Positions 51,523-61,174 of a DNA stretch of 64,000 nt are shown one piece after another. Numbering within the stretch: position 1 is the stretch's first letter; every line of letters starts with the position of its first letter. The stretch is taken from assembly GCA_003243425.1 (NCBI GenBank), contig QFQP01000039.1:1-64000 (forward strand), written 5' to 3'. Both the position numbers and the translations under genes were made by a program. This DNA is from Archangium gephyra. Lineage in GTDB: Bacteria; Myxococcota; Myxococcia; Myxococcales; Myxococcaceae. The notes under the pieces are model-generated. The model did not search any database and was not told the DNA's origin. It saw nothing but the letters and a program-made list of their open reading frames with translations.

Positions 51523-51882
51523 ATGACGCTCATCGAAGGTGTCGTGCTGTGCCACGCCGCGGGTCATCGTCTGGCCGTTCGCGCGCAGGAGGTCTCTTCG
51601 TTCGATGACGGAGATGTTCACGCGCCGTACGCAGGGCTGGGGTTCGATTCGTCGGCGGTGGCGCCGGAGGGGTCGCGGTTGCTGCGCCACCATGGCAGCG
51701 GGCTGGTGGTCGACTCCGTCGAGGTGCACGCCGAGCGGCTGCCGTTGCTGCCCGTGCCGCGCGTGCTGGTGAACGCCTGGGGCGGGGCGATCGCCGGGTT
51801 CGTCGAAGTGGCGGGCCAGCTGTGGCCGCTGATCGCGCTCGATCGCCTGCCGGCCACGCAACAACCGGAGGCCGCGTCGTGA
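51523..51882 (+). CDS. Divergent CheW-like protein
   Basis: 119 aa, ATG 51523. Short CheW-like fold (GVVLCHAAGHRLAVRAQEV, WPLIALDRLP) lacking part of the second lobe. Its TGA overlaps the MCP start. It may act as a second adaptor dedicated to one of the receptors. Confidence 0.65.
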   Translation: MTLIEGVVLCHAAGHRLAVRAQEVSSFDDGDVHAPYAGLGFDSSAVAPEGSRLLRHHGSGLVVDSVEVHAERLPLLPVPRVLVNAWGGAIAGFVEVAGQLWPLIALDRLPATQQPEAAS

Positions 51883-53657
51883 GCGACTCACCGCTGAAGG
51901 GCCTGCACCGCTGGGTCACCAACATGTCGACGGTGGCGGTGTTCGTCGGCGTGGTCATCGCCTTCTTCTATTCGTGGATCGCCATCAACTTCCCCGAAGG
52001 TACGCGGCTGGCCTTCGCGCTCATCCTCGTGGTGGTGATGGTGGGCAACAACTTCCTGGGCGATCGCTCCGAGCAGCGGCGGCTCTCGACGTTGAAGCGG
52101 CTGGGCGACGGCGAGTTGCCGGCCAACGACGCCAACCTGCTCGCCGCAGCGCACGAGGCCATGCGGCTGCCCGAGGTCTCGTTCTGGCTGTGCTTCCTCT
52201 TTCTGGTGCTCGGTGCGTTGACGACCGCCGGCGTGTGGTCGCTGGTGCACCGGCTGCCCGAGGGGGTCGCGGCGCGCGTGGCGTTCATCGGCGTGGTGGT
52301 CGCGCCGCTGACGGCGAGCATGGCGATGCTGGTGAGCATTCCGCGCGCGCGCGTGGTGCTCGAGAAGCTGGTCGCCGCGGGCCTGCCGGTGACCAGGCTG
52401 CACGCCGCCGTGCCGTCGCGTTTCTCGTTGCCGCGGAGGCTGATGACCTTCGCCGCGGTCTCGCTGTTCACGCCGCTCGCGCTGGTCGCGGAGTTCGCCT
52501 TGTCGCGCCTGCGCTCGTTGCTCGACATGCTCGTCACGGCCGGTGACGCCGCCGACATGCAGCTGCTCCTCGACGAGCAGCGGGCTGCGCGACTGCTCCC
52601 GGCGATCGGGCTCGTGCTGCTGGTGATCCTCGTCGTCACCGCCACCTCGTGGCTCGCGGGGTCGATGGTCGGCGCGCCGCTCAAGGCGCTCGCCGCCGAG
52701 ACGAAGCGCCTGGCGAGCGGCGCGTATTCCGAGCCCCGCCTCGTCGCCGCGGAATACGAGACGTGGGCCGCCGCCGGCGCCATCGCGGGCATGGAGGCGC
52801 AGCTGGTCGCGCTGCTGGGCCAGCTTGGCCACGCGGCCGGCGCCATCGGCCACGCGACCTCTTCGCTCGCCGACAGCTCCGACGACGGTGAACGCCTGAT
52901 GCTCCAGCGCGCCAACCTCGACGCCACCAGCGCCACGACGCAGGAGCTCGCGCGCAGCGCCCGGGAGATCGCCGCCAATGCGCACCGGGTGTCGGAGCTC
53001 GCCGCGGCGACGCTGGCGGCCGCGCGTTCAGGTCGCGACAGCGCCGAGGGCTTTCTGACCTCGATGACGCAGGTCCGTGAAGGCAACCAGGCCATCGCCG
53101 ATTCCGTGGTGCGTCTGAACAAGCGCGTGCAGCAGGTCGGCCGCATCATCGAGTTCATCAACGGCATCGCCGACAAGTCCGACCTGCTGGCGCTCAACGC
53201 CGAGCTCGAAGGCAACAAGGCCGGTGAAGTCGGCCGTGGCTTCTCGCTCGTCGCCGCCGAAATGCGCCGCCTCGCCGAGTCGGTCATGAAGTCCACGCAG
53301 GACATCGGCACGCTCATCGACGAGATCCGTGACGCGACCAACGCCGCGGTGATGGCGACGGAGGCCGGCGTCAAGGCGACCGACTCCGGAGCCGCGCTGG
53401 CGCACCGCGTGGGGGCAGGTCTGTCTCGAATCGTCGACGACGCCAACCAATCGTCGACCGCGATGCAGAACATCAGCCTTGCGACCTCGCAGCAGCAGAT
53501 CGGCACCGACCAGCTCGTCGAGGCCATGGCCGACATTCTGCGCAGCACCGAAGCGTCGAGCGTGGCCTCACGGGAAATGCGCGACGCGCACGACCAGCTG
53601 GTCTCGCTGGCGCGCGAGCTCGAGACGAACGTGCACGCCTTCGAGGTGAAGTCGTGA
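51879..53657 (+). CDS. Methyl-accepting chemotaxis protein, membrane-embedded sensor (MCP 1)
   Basis: 592 aa from GTG 51879. Roughly six hydrophobic helices in the first 270 residues (MSTVAVFVGVVIAFFYSW, FWLCFLFLVLGALTTAGV, LPAIGLVLLVILVV) but no periplasmic ligand domain. A HAMP-like linker (APLKALAAETKRLASGAYSE) precedes the long coiled-coil signalling domain with hairpin tip LLALNAELEGNKAGEVGRGF. Signals may come from the membrane itself (lipids, redox state). Paralog of the next gene. Confidence 0.9.
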   Translation: MSDSPLKGLHRWVTNMSTVAVFVGVVIAFFYSWIAINFPEGTRLAFALILVVVMVGNNFLGDRSEQRRLSTLKRLGDGELPANDANLLAAAHEAMRLPEVSFWLCFLFLVLGALTTAGVWSLVHRLPEGVAARVAFIGVVVAPLTASMAMLVSIPRARVVLEKLVAAGLPVTRLHAAVPSRFSLPRRLMTFAAVSLFTPLALVAEFALSRLRSLLDMLVTAGDAADMQLLLDEQRAARLLPAIGLVLLVILVVTATSWLAGSMVGAPLKALAAETKRLASGAYSEPRLVAAEYETWAAAGAIAGMEAQLVALLGQLGHAAGAIGHATSSLADSSDDGERLMLQRANLDATSATTQELARSAREIAANAHRVSELAAATLAAARSGRDSAEGFLTSMTQVREGNQAIADSVVRLNKRVQQVGRIIEFINGIADKSDLLALNAELEGNKAGEVGRGFSLVAAEMRRLAESVMKSTQDIGTLIDEIRDATNAAVMATEAGVKATDSGAALAHRVGAGLSRIVDDANQSSTAMQNISLATSQQQIGTDQLVEAMADILRSTEASSVASREMRDAHDQLVSLARELETNVHAFEVKS

Positions 53658-55444
53658 CCCTCGACGCGTGGCTCCGCAATCGCGCTGGCTGGCTGTTGAT
53701 GCCGCTGGTGCTCACCAACGTTCCCCTCGCGGTGCTCATTCTTCCCTGGGTGATGTTGCTCGGGCGCGACGTCGCGCAGCGGCACCTGTTGCTGCAGCTG
53801 GTGGCGCTCGCGCTCGCCGGCGCCGGGCAGATGAGCGTGTGGTCGTGGGCCAGCGCGCGCATGCCCACCTTCCGTGGGCTGGCCGCGGGGCGGCTCACGT
53901 CGACCCCCGCCGTGCGGCTGCAGGCCCTCGCGGAGCTCCGGCGCCTGCCGATGGCGCTCTCGCTGGCCTCGGGAGTCTCGTGGTTCATCACGCCGCTGGC
54001 GGTCGGTCTGGCCATCGTGTTGCTCGCCGACGCCGAGATGACCTTCGTGGCGCGCATGTTCTCGGTGAGCGTGCTCGTCTCTCCGCTCTCGGCCACGGTG
54101 GTGGCGCTACTCACGGCCAATCGCACCAACGAAGCCGGTGACTGGCTCGCCGACGGCCTGCCGCCGCACGACGTCGTCGCCACGGCGCCCGGTGTCGACT
54201 GGGGCGTTCAGGGTCGCATGGTGAGCTTCACCGTGCTGCTGACGGCGGTGCCGGTGGTCATCGCCTCCGACATCGCGCGGCGATCGATCGAGCGCTCCGT
54301 CGAGGTGCTGGCGTCGGTCGCGCCCGAGCTGCGTCACGCCGCCGCCGACGCGCTGTGGACCGAGCTCGCAATCCGCCTCGGGGTCTTCGGGCTGATGGCG
54401 ATCGCCTTCGCGGTCTTCGCGGCGTCGGCGGGCGGCCGCAACCTCGCGCACCCGCTTCGTCAACTGGCGGCGCAGGCGGGGCGGCTCGCGCGCGGGGAGC
54501 TGGGGCGCCCGCGCGTCGTCTCGGCCGACGGCGAGGTGTGGCGGGTCACCGGCGTGTTCGCCCTGCTGCACGAACGCCTCGCCGGTGTCGTCGATCGCAT
54601 CGTGGGGGCCGGGCGTGGCATCACGGCCGCAAGCGCCAGCCTCGCGGCCACCTCGCGACGCTCGGAGGCGACGGCCACCGAGCAGGCCGCGGCCCTCAAC
54701 CAGACGTCGGCGACCACCGAGGAGCTGGCCCGCAGCGCCCGCCAGATCGCCGCCAGCGCGGGTTCCGTGCTCGAGCTCGCCCAGCGCACGCTGGAGGCGG
54801 CGAACCAGGGCACGGACGACGCCGCCGCATTCCAGGCCGCCGTCGATCGCATGAAGCAGGACAACCGCAGCATCGCCAGCGCGGTCGACAGGCTTCAGCG
54901 TCGCGTTCAGCAGATCGGTCGCATCGTCGAGCTGATCAACACCGTCGCCGACCGAAGCGACCTGCTCGCGTTGTCCGCGGAGCTCGAGGGCACGCGCGCC
55001 GGTGAAGTCGGTCGCGGGTTTTCGCTCGTCGGTTCGGAAATGCGCCGCCTCGCCGAGAACGTCCTTGAGTCGACCGCCGAGGTCGAAGAGCTCATCGCCG
55101 AGATTCGCGATGCGACGATTCGCACCGCCGAAGCCACGGAGCGCGGTGGCGTGTTGACCGACAAGGGCACGGCGCTCGCCGACGACGTGACCGCCGCGCT
55201 GCTCCGCGTCGCCGAGCTCGCCGAAGAGACGTCGTCGCAGGTGCGCACCATCACCCTCGCCACCCAGCAGCAGAAAAGCGGCACCGATCAACTCGCCGAA
55301 GCCATGGCCGAAATCCTCGCCGGCACGCAGCGCGACCTCGCGGTCACGCATCGCCTCGCCGAAGTGAACCAGCAGCTGCTCGGGCTCTCGGCGTCGTTGC
55401 AGGAAGCGGTGTCCCGTTTCAGCGGTCCGCGCGGAGACGCCTGA
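53654..55444 (+). CDS. Methyl-accepting chemotaxis protein, membrane-embedded sensor (MCP 2)
   Basis: 596 aa, GTG 53654 overlapping MCP 1's stop. Same plan as MCP 1: multiple helices (LLMPLVLTNVPLAVLILPWV, FITPLAVGLAIVLLA), HAMP-like segment (HPLRQLAAQAGRLARGELG), and signalling tip LLALSAELEGTRAGEVGRGF. Methylation-type Glu/Gln pairs are present along the coil. The two receptors probably form mixed arrays. Confidence 0.9.
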   Translation: MTLDAWLRNRAGWLLMPLVLTNVPLAVLILPWVMLLGRDVAQRHLLLQLVALALAGAGQMSVWSWASARMPTFRGLAAGRLTSTPAVRLQALAELRRLPMALSLASGVSWFITPLAVGLAIVLLADAEMTFVARMFSVSVLVSPLSATVVALLTANRTNEAGDWLADGLPPHDVVATAPGVDWGVQGRMVSFTVLLTAVPVVIASDIARRSIERSVEVLASVAPELRHAAADALWTELAIRLGVFGLMAIAFAVFAASAGGRNLAHPLRQLAAQAGRLARGELGRPRVVSADGEVWRVTGVFALLHERLAGVVDRIVGAGRGITAASASLAATSRRSEATATEQAAALNQTSATTEELARSARQIAASAGSVLELAQRTLEAANQGTDDAAAFQAAVDRMKQDNRSIASAVDRLQRRVQQIGRIVELINTVADRSDLLALSAELEGTRAGEVGRGFSLVGSEMRRLAENVLESTAEVEELIAEIRDATIRTAEATERGGVLTDKGTALADDVTAALLRVAELAEETSSQVRTITLATQQQKSGTDQLAEAMAEILAGTQRDLAVTHRLAEVNQQLLGLSASLQEAVSRFSGPRGDA

Positions 55445-57595
55445 GTGTCGACGGGTCGCGAAAAACTCCTCGCGCAGTTTCGCGAGCTCGTCACCGAGCG
55501 CCTGGCGCGGGTGAGCCGCTCGCTCGTGGCGCTCGAAGCCGGAGCCGACGTCGAAGCCGGCAAGCAGACGCTGCGGGAGTTGCACGGCCTCAAGGGCGAA
55601 GCCCGCATGATGGGCTTTGCCGAGGTGAATTCGCTCGTGCACGAGATGGAAGAGCTCGTGCGCGCCACCCAGCCCCGTGGCTACGCGCTCGCGCCCGGCT
55701 CCGTCGATGCGCTGCTGGTGGTGAGCGACGCCGTGCAGGTGCTCGCCGGCTCGATGGCCGGTGACGCTCCCGACGTTCCGCGGCTCGTGGAGTGGCTCAA
55801 GCAGGCCACGGCCGCCGAACGCGCGTTGACGCCAGCGACCGCGCCCACGCCGACGCCGGCCCCGGTGGCGCCCGCGCCGGCCCCCGCGCCCCGCGCCACC
55901 GAGCCCCGCGCGCTCGATACGTCGATTCGCATCACCCAGCAGAGCCTCGAGGTGCTCACCAGCACGGCGACCAATCTCCAACAGCGAGCGCGTCAGCGCG
56001 AAGCCACCGCGCTTCGCCGCCGTCAGTTGTTGCGCGAGCTGGTCGCACTTCATCGCGCCGCCGAAGATCTCGGCCCGGCAGCGCAGGAACTCGCGGCCCG
56101 GCTCGGGCGGGCGAAGGAGCTCGCCTCGGACATCAACCGTCGCTCGACGCTGCTGAACACCGACGAGCTGAAGGACCTCACGGTGATGTCAGAAGAGATC
56201 ACCGCGTTGCGCATGGTGCCGCTCTCGGTGCTCTTCGAGCCGTATCCGCGCATGGTCCGCGAGCTGTCGCGAGAACTCGGCAAAGACGTCGAGCTCACCG
56301 TCGAAGGCGAAGACGAGCGCGTCGACCGCTCGGTGCTCGAAGCGTTGAAGGAGCCGCTCCTGCACCTGGTGCGCAACGCGATCGATCACGGCCTCGAGAC
56401 CCGTGAAGAGCGGGTCGAGAACGGCAAGAACCCGCGCGGCGCGATGTCGTTGAGCGCGCGCCGCGAAGGTGAGCGCATCGTGCTGCGTGTTCGTGACGAC
56501 GGCCGCGGTCTGACGCCCGACACGCTTCGTCAGGTCGCCGTGCGCCGCGGTTTCTTCGCCGAGGCTGAAGCCGCGCGTCTGTCCGACGCGGCCGCCGTCG
56601 ATCTCATCTTCCTCTCCGGGTTCAGCTCGCGTGACGCGGTGACCGACGTGTCGGGCCGCGGCGTCGGTCTCGACGTGGTGCGCACCCGTCTGCTCGGCGT
56701 CGGCGGTGAAGTGACCGTCGACAACAAGCCGGGGCAGGGCGCGACGTTCGAGCTCCGCGTGCCCGTGAGCCTGACCGTGGCGCCCGTGCTCTTCGTGCAG
56801 TCGGGCGACGAGACGTTGTGCCTGACCGCCTCGAACGTGCTGCGCGCCTTTCAGGTCGACGCTGCCCAGTGCACCGAGTTCGCCGGCCGCCCCGCGCTGC
56901 GCGTCGAAGGTGACTTGCTCCCGTTCTCTTCGCTGGCGTCGTTGCTCTTCGGTGCCGCCGAGCGCGCGCCCGGTGAAGGCGAGCTGGTGCTGGTGTTGCG
57001 GGGGCGCGGTCACTCGGCCGCCATCGCCGTCGATCGTGTGCTCGAAGAGCGCGTGCAGGCCATTCTTCCGCTCAAGGGGTTGCTCTCGAGGTACCCGCAT
57101 CTATCGGGCGCCACGCCCTTGTCCGACGGTGAGCTGGCGCTCGTCCTGTCGGCGCCGCACCTCGTCGCCACGGCCCATGGTCGAGAGCTCAAGCTCGCGT
57201 CGGTGGCCAGCGCGCGCCGCGAGACCACGCATCGCCGGGTGCTCGTCGTCGACGACTCGCCGCTCACCCGCGAGCTGCTGGTGTCGCTGCTCGAATCGGT
57301 CGGTTACGTCGTCGTTCAAGCCGTCGACGGCGCCGCGGCGATGGAGGTGTTGCAACGTGAGACAGTCGACATCGTCGTCACCGACCTCGAGATGCCGCGG
57401 GTCGACGGCCTCGAGCTCACGCGCCGCCTCAAGGCCCACGCCGCGTGGCGCGCGTTACCGGTGGTGATCGTCACCACTCGGGGCAGCGAACAAGACCGCC
57501 GGCGAGGTATGGAGGCGGGTGCCGATGGCTACGTCACCAAGGGCGACCTCGTCCGTCAGGACCTGGTCGACGTCGTGGCCCGCTTGCTGGCATGA
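55445..57595 (+). CDS. cheA: CheA histidine kinase fused to a receiver domain
   Basis: 716 aa, GTG directly after the MCP stop. P1 Hpt with His47 (LHGLKGEARMMGF), Ala/Pro-rich linker (about 128-155) and no evident P2 domain, dimerisation and ATPase (HLVRNAIDHG, RDDGRGL, GRGVGLDVV), a CheW-like P5, and a C-terminal receiver with Asp in VVTDLEMPRVDG. Layout like FrzE of Myxococcus. No separate CheY is in the cluster, so the fused receiver may be output or phosphate sink. Confidence 0.95.
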   Translation: MSTGREKLLAQFRELVTERLARVSRSLVALEAGADVEAGKQTLRELHGLKGEARMMGFAEVNSLVHEMEELVRATQPRGYALAPGSVDALLVVSDAVQVLAGSMAGDAPDVPRLVEWLKQATAAERALTPATAPTPTPAPVAPAPAPAPRATEPRALDTSIRITQQSLEVLTSTATNLQQRARQREATALRRRQLLRELVALHRAAEDLGPAAQELAARLGRAKELASDINRRSTLLNTDELKDLTVMSEEITALRMVPLSVLFEPYPRMVRELSRELGKDVELTVEGEDERVDRSVLEALKEPLLHLVRNAIDHGLETREERVENGKNPRGAMSLSARREGERIVLRVRDDGRGLTPDTLRQVAVRRGFFAEAEAARLSDAAAVDLIFLSGFSSRDAVTDVSGRGVGLDVVRTRLLGVGGEVTVDNKPGQGATFELRVPVSLTVAPVLFVQSGDETLCLTASNVLRAFQVDAAQCTEFAGRPALRVEGDLLPFSSLASLLFGAAERAPGEGELVLVLRGRGHSAAIAVDRVLEERVQAILPLKGLLSRYPHLSGATPLSDGELALVLSAPHLVATAHGRELKLASVASARRETTHRRVLVVDDSPLTRELLVSLLESVGYVVVQAVDGAAAMEVLQRETVDIVVTDLEMPRVDGLELTRRLKAHAAWRALPVVIVTTRGSEQDRRRGMEAGADGYVTKGDLVRQDLVDVVARLLA

Positions 57596-57624
57596 AGGGC
57601 GCGCTTCGCGCACGGGAGTCTGTA

Positions 57625-58683
57625 ATGGCATCGAGAGTCGGGGTTCTGGTGGTCGACGACAGCGCGCTGATCCGTCAGCTCATCGTCGACGCGCTTCAGA
57701 AGGATCCCGAGATCGAAGTGCTCGGTACCGCTGAAAACGGAGAGCAGGCCGTGTCGATGGCCGCCACGTTGAAGCCGCAGGTCATCACCATGGACGTCGA
57801 CATGCCGGTGATGGACGGGCTCACCGCGACCGAGCGCATCATGGCGGATCACCCGACGCCCATCCTGGTGCTCACCGCCGACCCCAGCAACCAGGCTCCG
57901 GAGCTCACGCATCGTGCACTCGCCGTCGGCGCGCTCGCGTTGCGCGTGAAGCCCGGCCCCGACGGAGACCTCGCCACCCTCGCGCGTGAGGTGAAGCTGC
58001 TCGCCAGCGTGCGGGTGATTCGTCACGTGCGCGGCGTGAAGAAGACCGGCAGCTCGTCGTCGGGCCTCACGGAGGTTCCGGCGCCGCAGCCCTTCGCGGC
58101 CACCGGCATCGGCGTGGTCTGCGTCGCCAGCAGCACCGGCGGTCCGCAGATCGTTCAGAAGCTGCTCGCCGAGTTGCCCGCTGACTTCCCGGCGCCCATC
58201 GCCATCGTGCAGCACATCAACTCCGCCTTCGCCGACTCGCTCGTCAGCTGGCTGGCTGGTTCGTCGAAGTTGAAGGTGAAGGTCGCGAAGGAAGGTGACC
58301 TCCTCACGCCCGGCACCGTGCTGCTGGCTCCGGCCGACGCGCACCTCGTCATCTCGGGTCGAGGCCGCGTCAGCGTGGTGCCCGGGCAACCGCGTGACGG
58401 TCATCTGCCGTCGGCCTCGTCGTTGCTCGAGTCGGCCGCGAAGGTCTACGGCCGTCGCGCCGTCGGCATGATCCTCACCGGCATGGGCAACGACGGCGTC
58501 GACGGCATGGCGGCCATTCGCGCGGCCGGAGGCAAGACCATCGCGCAGAACCAGGAATCAGCCGTGGTGTTCGGCATGCCCGGCGCGGCCATCGCGCGTG
58601 GCGTGGTCGATCACGTGGTGCACGGCGACGACCTCGCCGCCGCGCTCGTGAAGGTCGCTCGCGGCGTCGAACTTCCGAAGTGA
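57625..58683 (+). CDS. cheB: CheB protein-glutamate methylesterase
   Basis: 352 aa from ATG 57625, which has GGGAG seven bases upstream; an earlier ATG at 57592 overlaps the cheA stop and would add 11 residues. Receiver with Asp in ITMDVDMPVMDG, linker, and methylesterase domain with catalytic Ser in ASSTGGPQ, His in VQHIN and Asp in GMGNDGVDG. Demethylates or deamidates receptors for adaptation. Confidence 0.95.
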   Translation: MASRVGVLVVDDSALIRQLIVDALQKDPEIEVLGTAENGEQAVSMAATLKPQVITMDVDMPVMDGLTATERIMADHPTPILVLTADPSNQAPELTHRALAVGALALRVKPGPDGDLATLAREVKLLASVRVIRHVRGVKKTGSSSSGLTEVPAPQPFAATGIGVVCVASSTGGPQIVQKLLAELPADFPAPIAIVQHINSAFADSLVSWLAGSSKLKVKVAKEGDLLTPGTVLLAPADAHLVISGRGRVSVVPGQPRDGHLPSASSLLESAAKVYGRRAVGMILTGMGNDGVDGMAAIRAAGGKTIAQNQESAVVFGMPGAAIARGVVDHVVHGDDLAAALVKVARGVELPK

Positions 58684-59894
58684 ACTCGCGCGTCGAACCG
58701 CTCCTTCGTCTGGTCGCTGCGCGCACCGGCACCGCGCTCTCACGGCAGCAGCGCGCGCGGCTCGAAAAGGAACTGGTTCCCCGCGTCGGTGACGACGAGC
58801 GACAGGTCTCGCAGCTGCTCGCGCACCTCGAGTCGCGTGAAGGCGCCTTCGAGCTCGCACAGCTGCTCGCCCTGGTGTCGGTGCACAAGACCGACCTGTT
58901 TCGCGACGAAGCGCAGCTCGAAGCGTTGTCGGCCTCGGTGCTGCGCCCGCTCGTGGTCGAAGGTCGCGCGCTCGCGCTGTGGAGCGCCGGCTGCTCGACC
59001 GGCGAGGAGGTCGCCACGCTGCTCATGTTGCTCTCGGAGGCTGGCGCCCACCCCGAGAGCACGGTGCTCGGTTCCGACCTCTCGGCGAGCGCGCTGACTG
59101 AAGCAAAGCACCAGACCTTCACCGCGCCGGTGCTCCGCCGCGTGCCGCCGCAGCTGCTCAACCGCTACTTCGGCGCCGCTGATGCCGACGGCCGGCGCAC
59201 GTTGGTCGCGCGGCTCAAATCGCGCGCGCGCTTCGTTCAACACAACCTGATGGACGCGCCGTATCCGTTCGCCGAAGGCACTTCGCAGTTCGACGTGATC
59301 GTCTGCCGGAACGTCCTCATCTATTTCACCGCGGAAGCCGCGAAGCAGACCGTCGAGCGCTTCGTCGAACGGCTGCGGCCGGGCGGCGTGTTGGTGCTCT
59401 CCGCCGCCGAGCCGCTGCTCGAGCCGGTGAGCGGGCTGTCGACCCTGCGTGTCCCCGGTGCGTTCTTCTACGTGAAGGCCACGCCGCAACCTGCGCCACC
59501 GCCAACCCTGTCGAAGCCCGTCAAGCCCAACCCGACGCCGCGCGTGACGGTCACCGGTGAAGTGCCCGTGCTGCTCTCGCCTGAAGACGAAGGCCTCAAG
59601 CTCTTCAACCTCGTGCTCGACTGGGCCGCCGAGGGCGCCGATCACCCCGAGACCGAAGGTGGTCTGCGCAAGGCGCTGTACCTGGCGCCTCGGCTCGCGG
59701 CGGCGCGGTATCTGCTCGGCTTGCTGCTCGAACGGCGCGGCGCCCACGCGGACGCCTCGAGTGAATATCGGCGTGCGCTGTCGTTGCTCGAGTCGGGAAC
59801 CGCGATGCCGTGCCCGTTCTATTTGAACAACGACCGGCTCCTCGCGGCGTGCCGCCTGAAAATTCCTTCTCACGGTGCGCACCGTCGGGGCTAG
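58680..59894 (+). CDS. cheR: CheR receptor methyltransferase with TPR-like tail
   Basis: 404 aa, GTG overlapping the cheB stop. N-terminal helical domain, SAM-binding WSAGCSTGEEVATLLMLL, GSDLSASAL, and IVCRNVLIYFTAEA, followed by a Pro-rich linker (about 265-295) and a C-terminal tetratricopeptide-like segment (EGGLRKALYLAPRLAAARYL). Methylates receptor glutamates; TPR-tailed CheR is common in alternative cellular-function chemosensory systems. Confidence 0.94.
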   Translation: MNSRVEPLLRLVAARTGTALSRQQRARLEKELVPRVGDDERQVSQLLAHLESREGAFELAQLLALVSVHKTDLFRDEAQLEALSASVLRPLVVEGRALALWSAGCSTGEEVATLLMLLSEAGAHPESTVLGSDLSASALTEAKHQTFTAPVLRRVPPQLLNRYFGAADADGRRTLVARLKSRARFVQHNLMDAPYPFAEGTSQFDVIVCRNVLIYFTAEAAKQTVERFVERLRPGGVLVLSAAEPLLEPVSGLSTLRVPGAFFYVKATPQPAPPPTLSKPVKPNPTPRVTVTGEVPVLLSPEDEGLKLFNLVLDWAAEGADHPETEGGLRKALYLAPRLAAARYLLGLLLERRGAHADASSEYRRALSLLESGTAMPCPFYLNNDRLLAACRLKIPSHGAHRRG

Positions 59895-59908
59895 CAACAC
59901 GCTGTCCG

Positions 59909-61174
59909 ATGCGTCTCCTCTACGTCCTCGCCACCTGGCTCGTCTTCACGGCGCTGTTCCCCGTGCTGGCGCTCATGCGCAAGACGCGCGACGGCCTGTG
60001 GCAGCGCTTCGGGTTCTATCCGCAGGGGTTGTTGCCGGCCGAAGGTGCGCCGCGGCTGTGGCTCCACGGCGCCAGCGCTGGAGATCTCCTCGCGCTCGCG
60101 CCGATGATCGAGCGGCTGCGCGCCCGCTTTCCGCACGCGAAGATCGTCGTCAGCACCATGACCAACACCGGTCACGCGATCGCCACGCAGCGGCTGCGCA
60201 AGAGCATCGACGCGGTCATCTACGCGCCGTGGGACCTCTTCGGTTCGACCCGTCGCGCCGTGGCCGCCGTGAAGCCGAACCTGCTGGTGCTCGAGTACAC
60301 GGAGATCTGGCCGAACCTCATTCGCGCAGCGCACGTCAGCGGCGCCCGCATTGCGCTGACCAACGGCCGCTTCTCGGCGAACAACCTCGCGCGCTACCGA
60401 ACGATGTTCGAGCTCATCGGCAACCCGCTGCACGACATCGATCTGTTCCTGATGCGCGAAGACGTCGAAGCCGAGCGTGTGTTGATGCTGGGCGCTGCGA
60501 AGGAGCGCGTTCGCGTCACCGGCAACACCAAGTTCGACGCGCTCGTTCCGCTCGCGGAGTCGGCGGAGGACCCGACCCTGCGTGCCGCGCTCGGCCTGCC
60601 CGCGAACGCGCGCGTGTGGATCGTCGGCAGCACGCACGAAGGAGAAGAGGAGCTCATCTTCGAGGCCTACAAACAGCTGGTGGTGAGCGCGCCTGATCTG
60701 CACCTCGTGGTCGCGCCGCGGTACCTCGAGCGCGTGGAGCGCGTCGTTCAACTCGCGCGCGACGCCAATCTGCACGTCGGGCTGCGCTCCCGAGAGAACC
60801 CCGAGCGCGCGCCGGTCGTCGTGCTCGACACCATCGGTGAGCTGGCGCGGGCGTATCGCCTGGCGACCCTGGTGTTCGTCGGCGGCAGCTTCACCACCCG
60901 CGGGGGGCAGAACATCCTGGAGCCCGCCGCGCAGGGAAAACCGGTGCTCTTCGGGCCCCACATGGAGAACTTCCACGACTCGGTGCAGGTGCTCGTGGGC
61001 CGCGGGGGCATTCAGGTCAAAGACGTCGAGCAGCTGGTGCGCGTAGCCAGTGAGCTGCTGGCCCGGCCCGAGAGTCTCGAGTCGCTCGGGTCGCTGGCGC
61101 GTGGCGCAGTTCGGCAGATTTCCGGAGCCAGCGATCGCAACGTCGACGCGCTGGCCGCGCTGGTGCAGCCGTGA
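59909..61174 (+). CDS. waaA: Kdo transferase WaaA/KdtA-like
   Basis: 421 aa with an N-terminal membrane anchor (LLYVLATWLVFTALFPVLAL). GT30 features: WLHGASAGDLLALAP, VGSTHEGEEELIFEA, and FVGGSFTTRGGQNILEPAA with FGPHMENF. It transfers Kdo from CMP-Kdo to lipid A precursor at the inner membrane. At the catalytic-base position, where WaaA enzymes have Glu (A-S-x-G-E), this protein has Asp. Begins the lipid A/core operon that continues to the window end. Confidence 0.88.
   Translation: MRLLYVLATWLVFTALFPVLALMRKTRDGLWQRFGFYPQGLLPAEGAPRLWLHGASAGDLLALAPMIERLRARFPHAKIVVSTMTNTGHAIATQRLRKSIDAVIYAPWDLFGSTRRAVAAVKPNLLVLEYTEIWPNLIRAAHVSGARIALTNGRFSANNLARYRTMFELIGNPLHDIDLFLMREDVEAERVLMLGAAKERVRVTGNTKFDALVPLAESAEDPTLRAALGLPANARVWIVGSTHEGEEELIFEAYKQLVVSAPDLHLVVAPRYLERVERVVQLARDANLHVGLRSRENPERAPVVVLDTIGELARAYRLATLVFVGGSFTTRGGQNILEPAAQGKPVLFGPHMENFHDSVQVLVGRGGIQVKDVEQLVRVASELLARPESLESLGSLARGAVRQISGASDRNVDALAALVQP

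Noticed and set aside
51968..56053. Minus-strand open frames of over 600 codons across the MCP and cheA genes
   Set aside because: Ser/Ala- or Arg-rich products antisense to conserved chemotaxis proteins.
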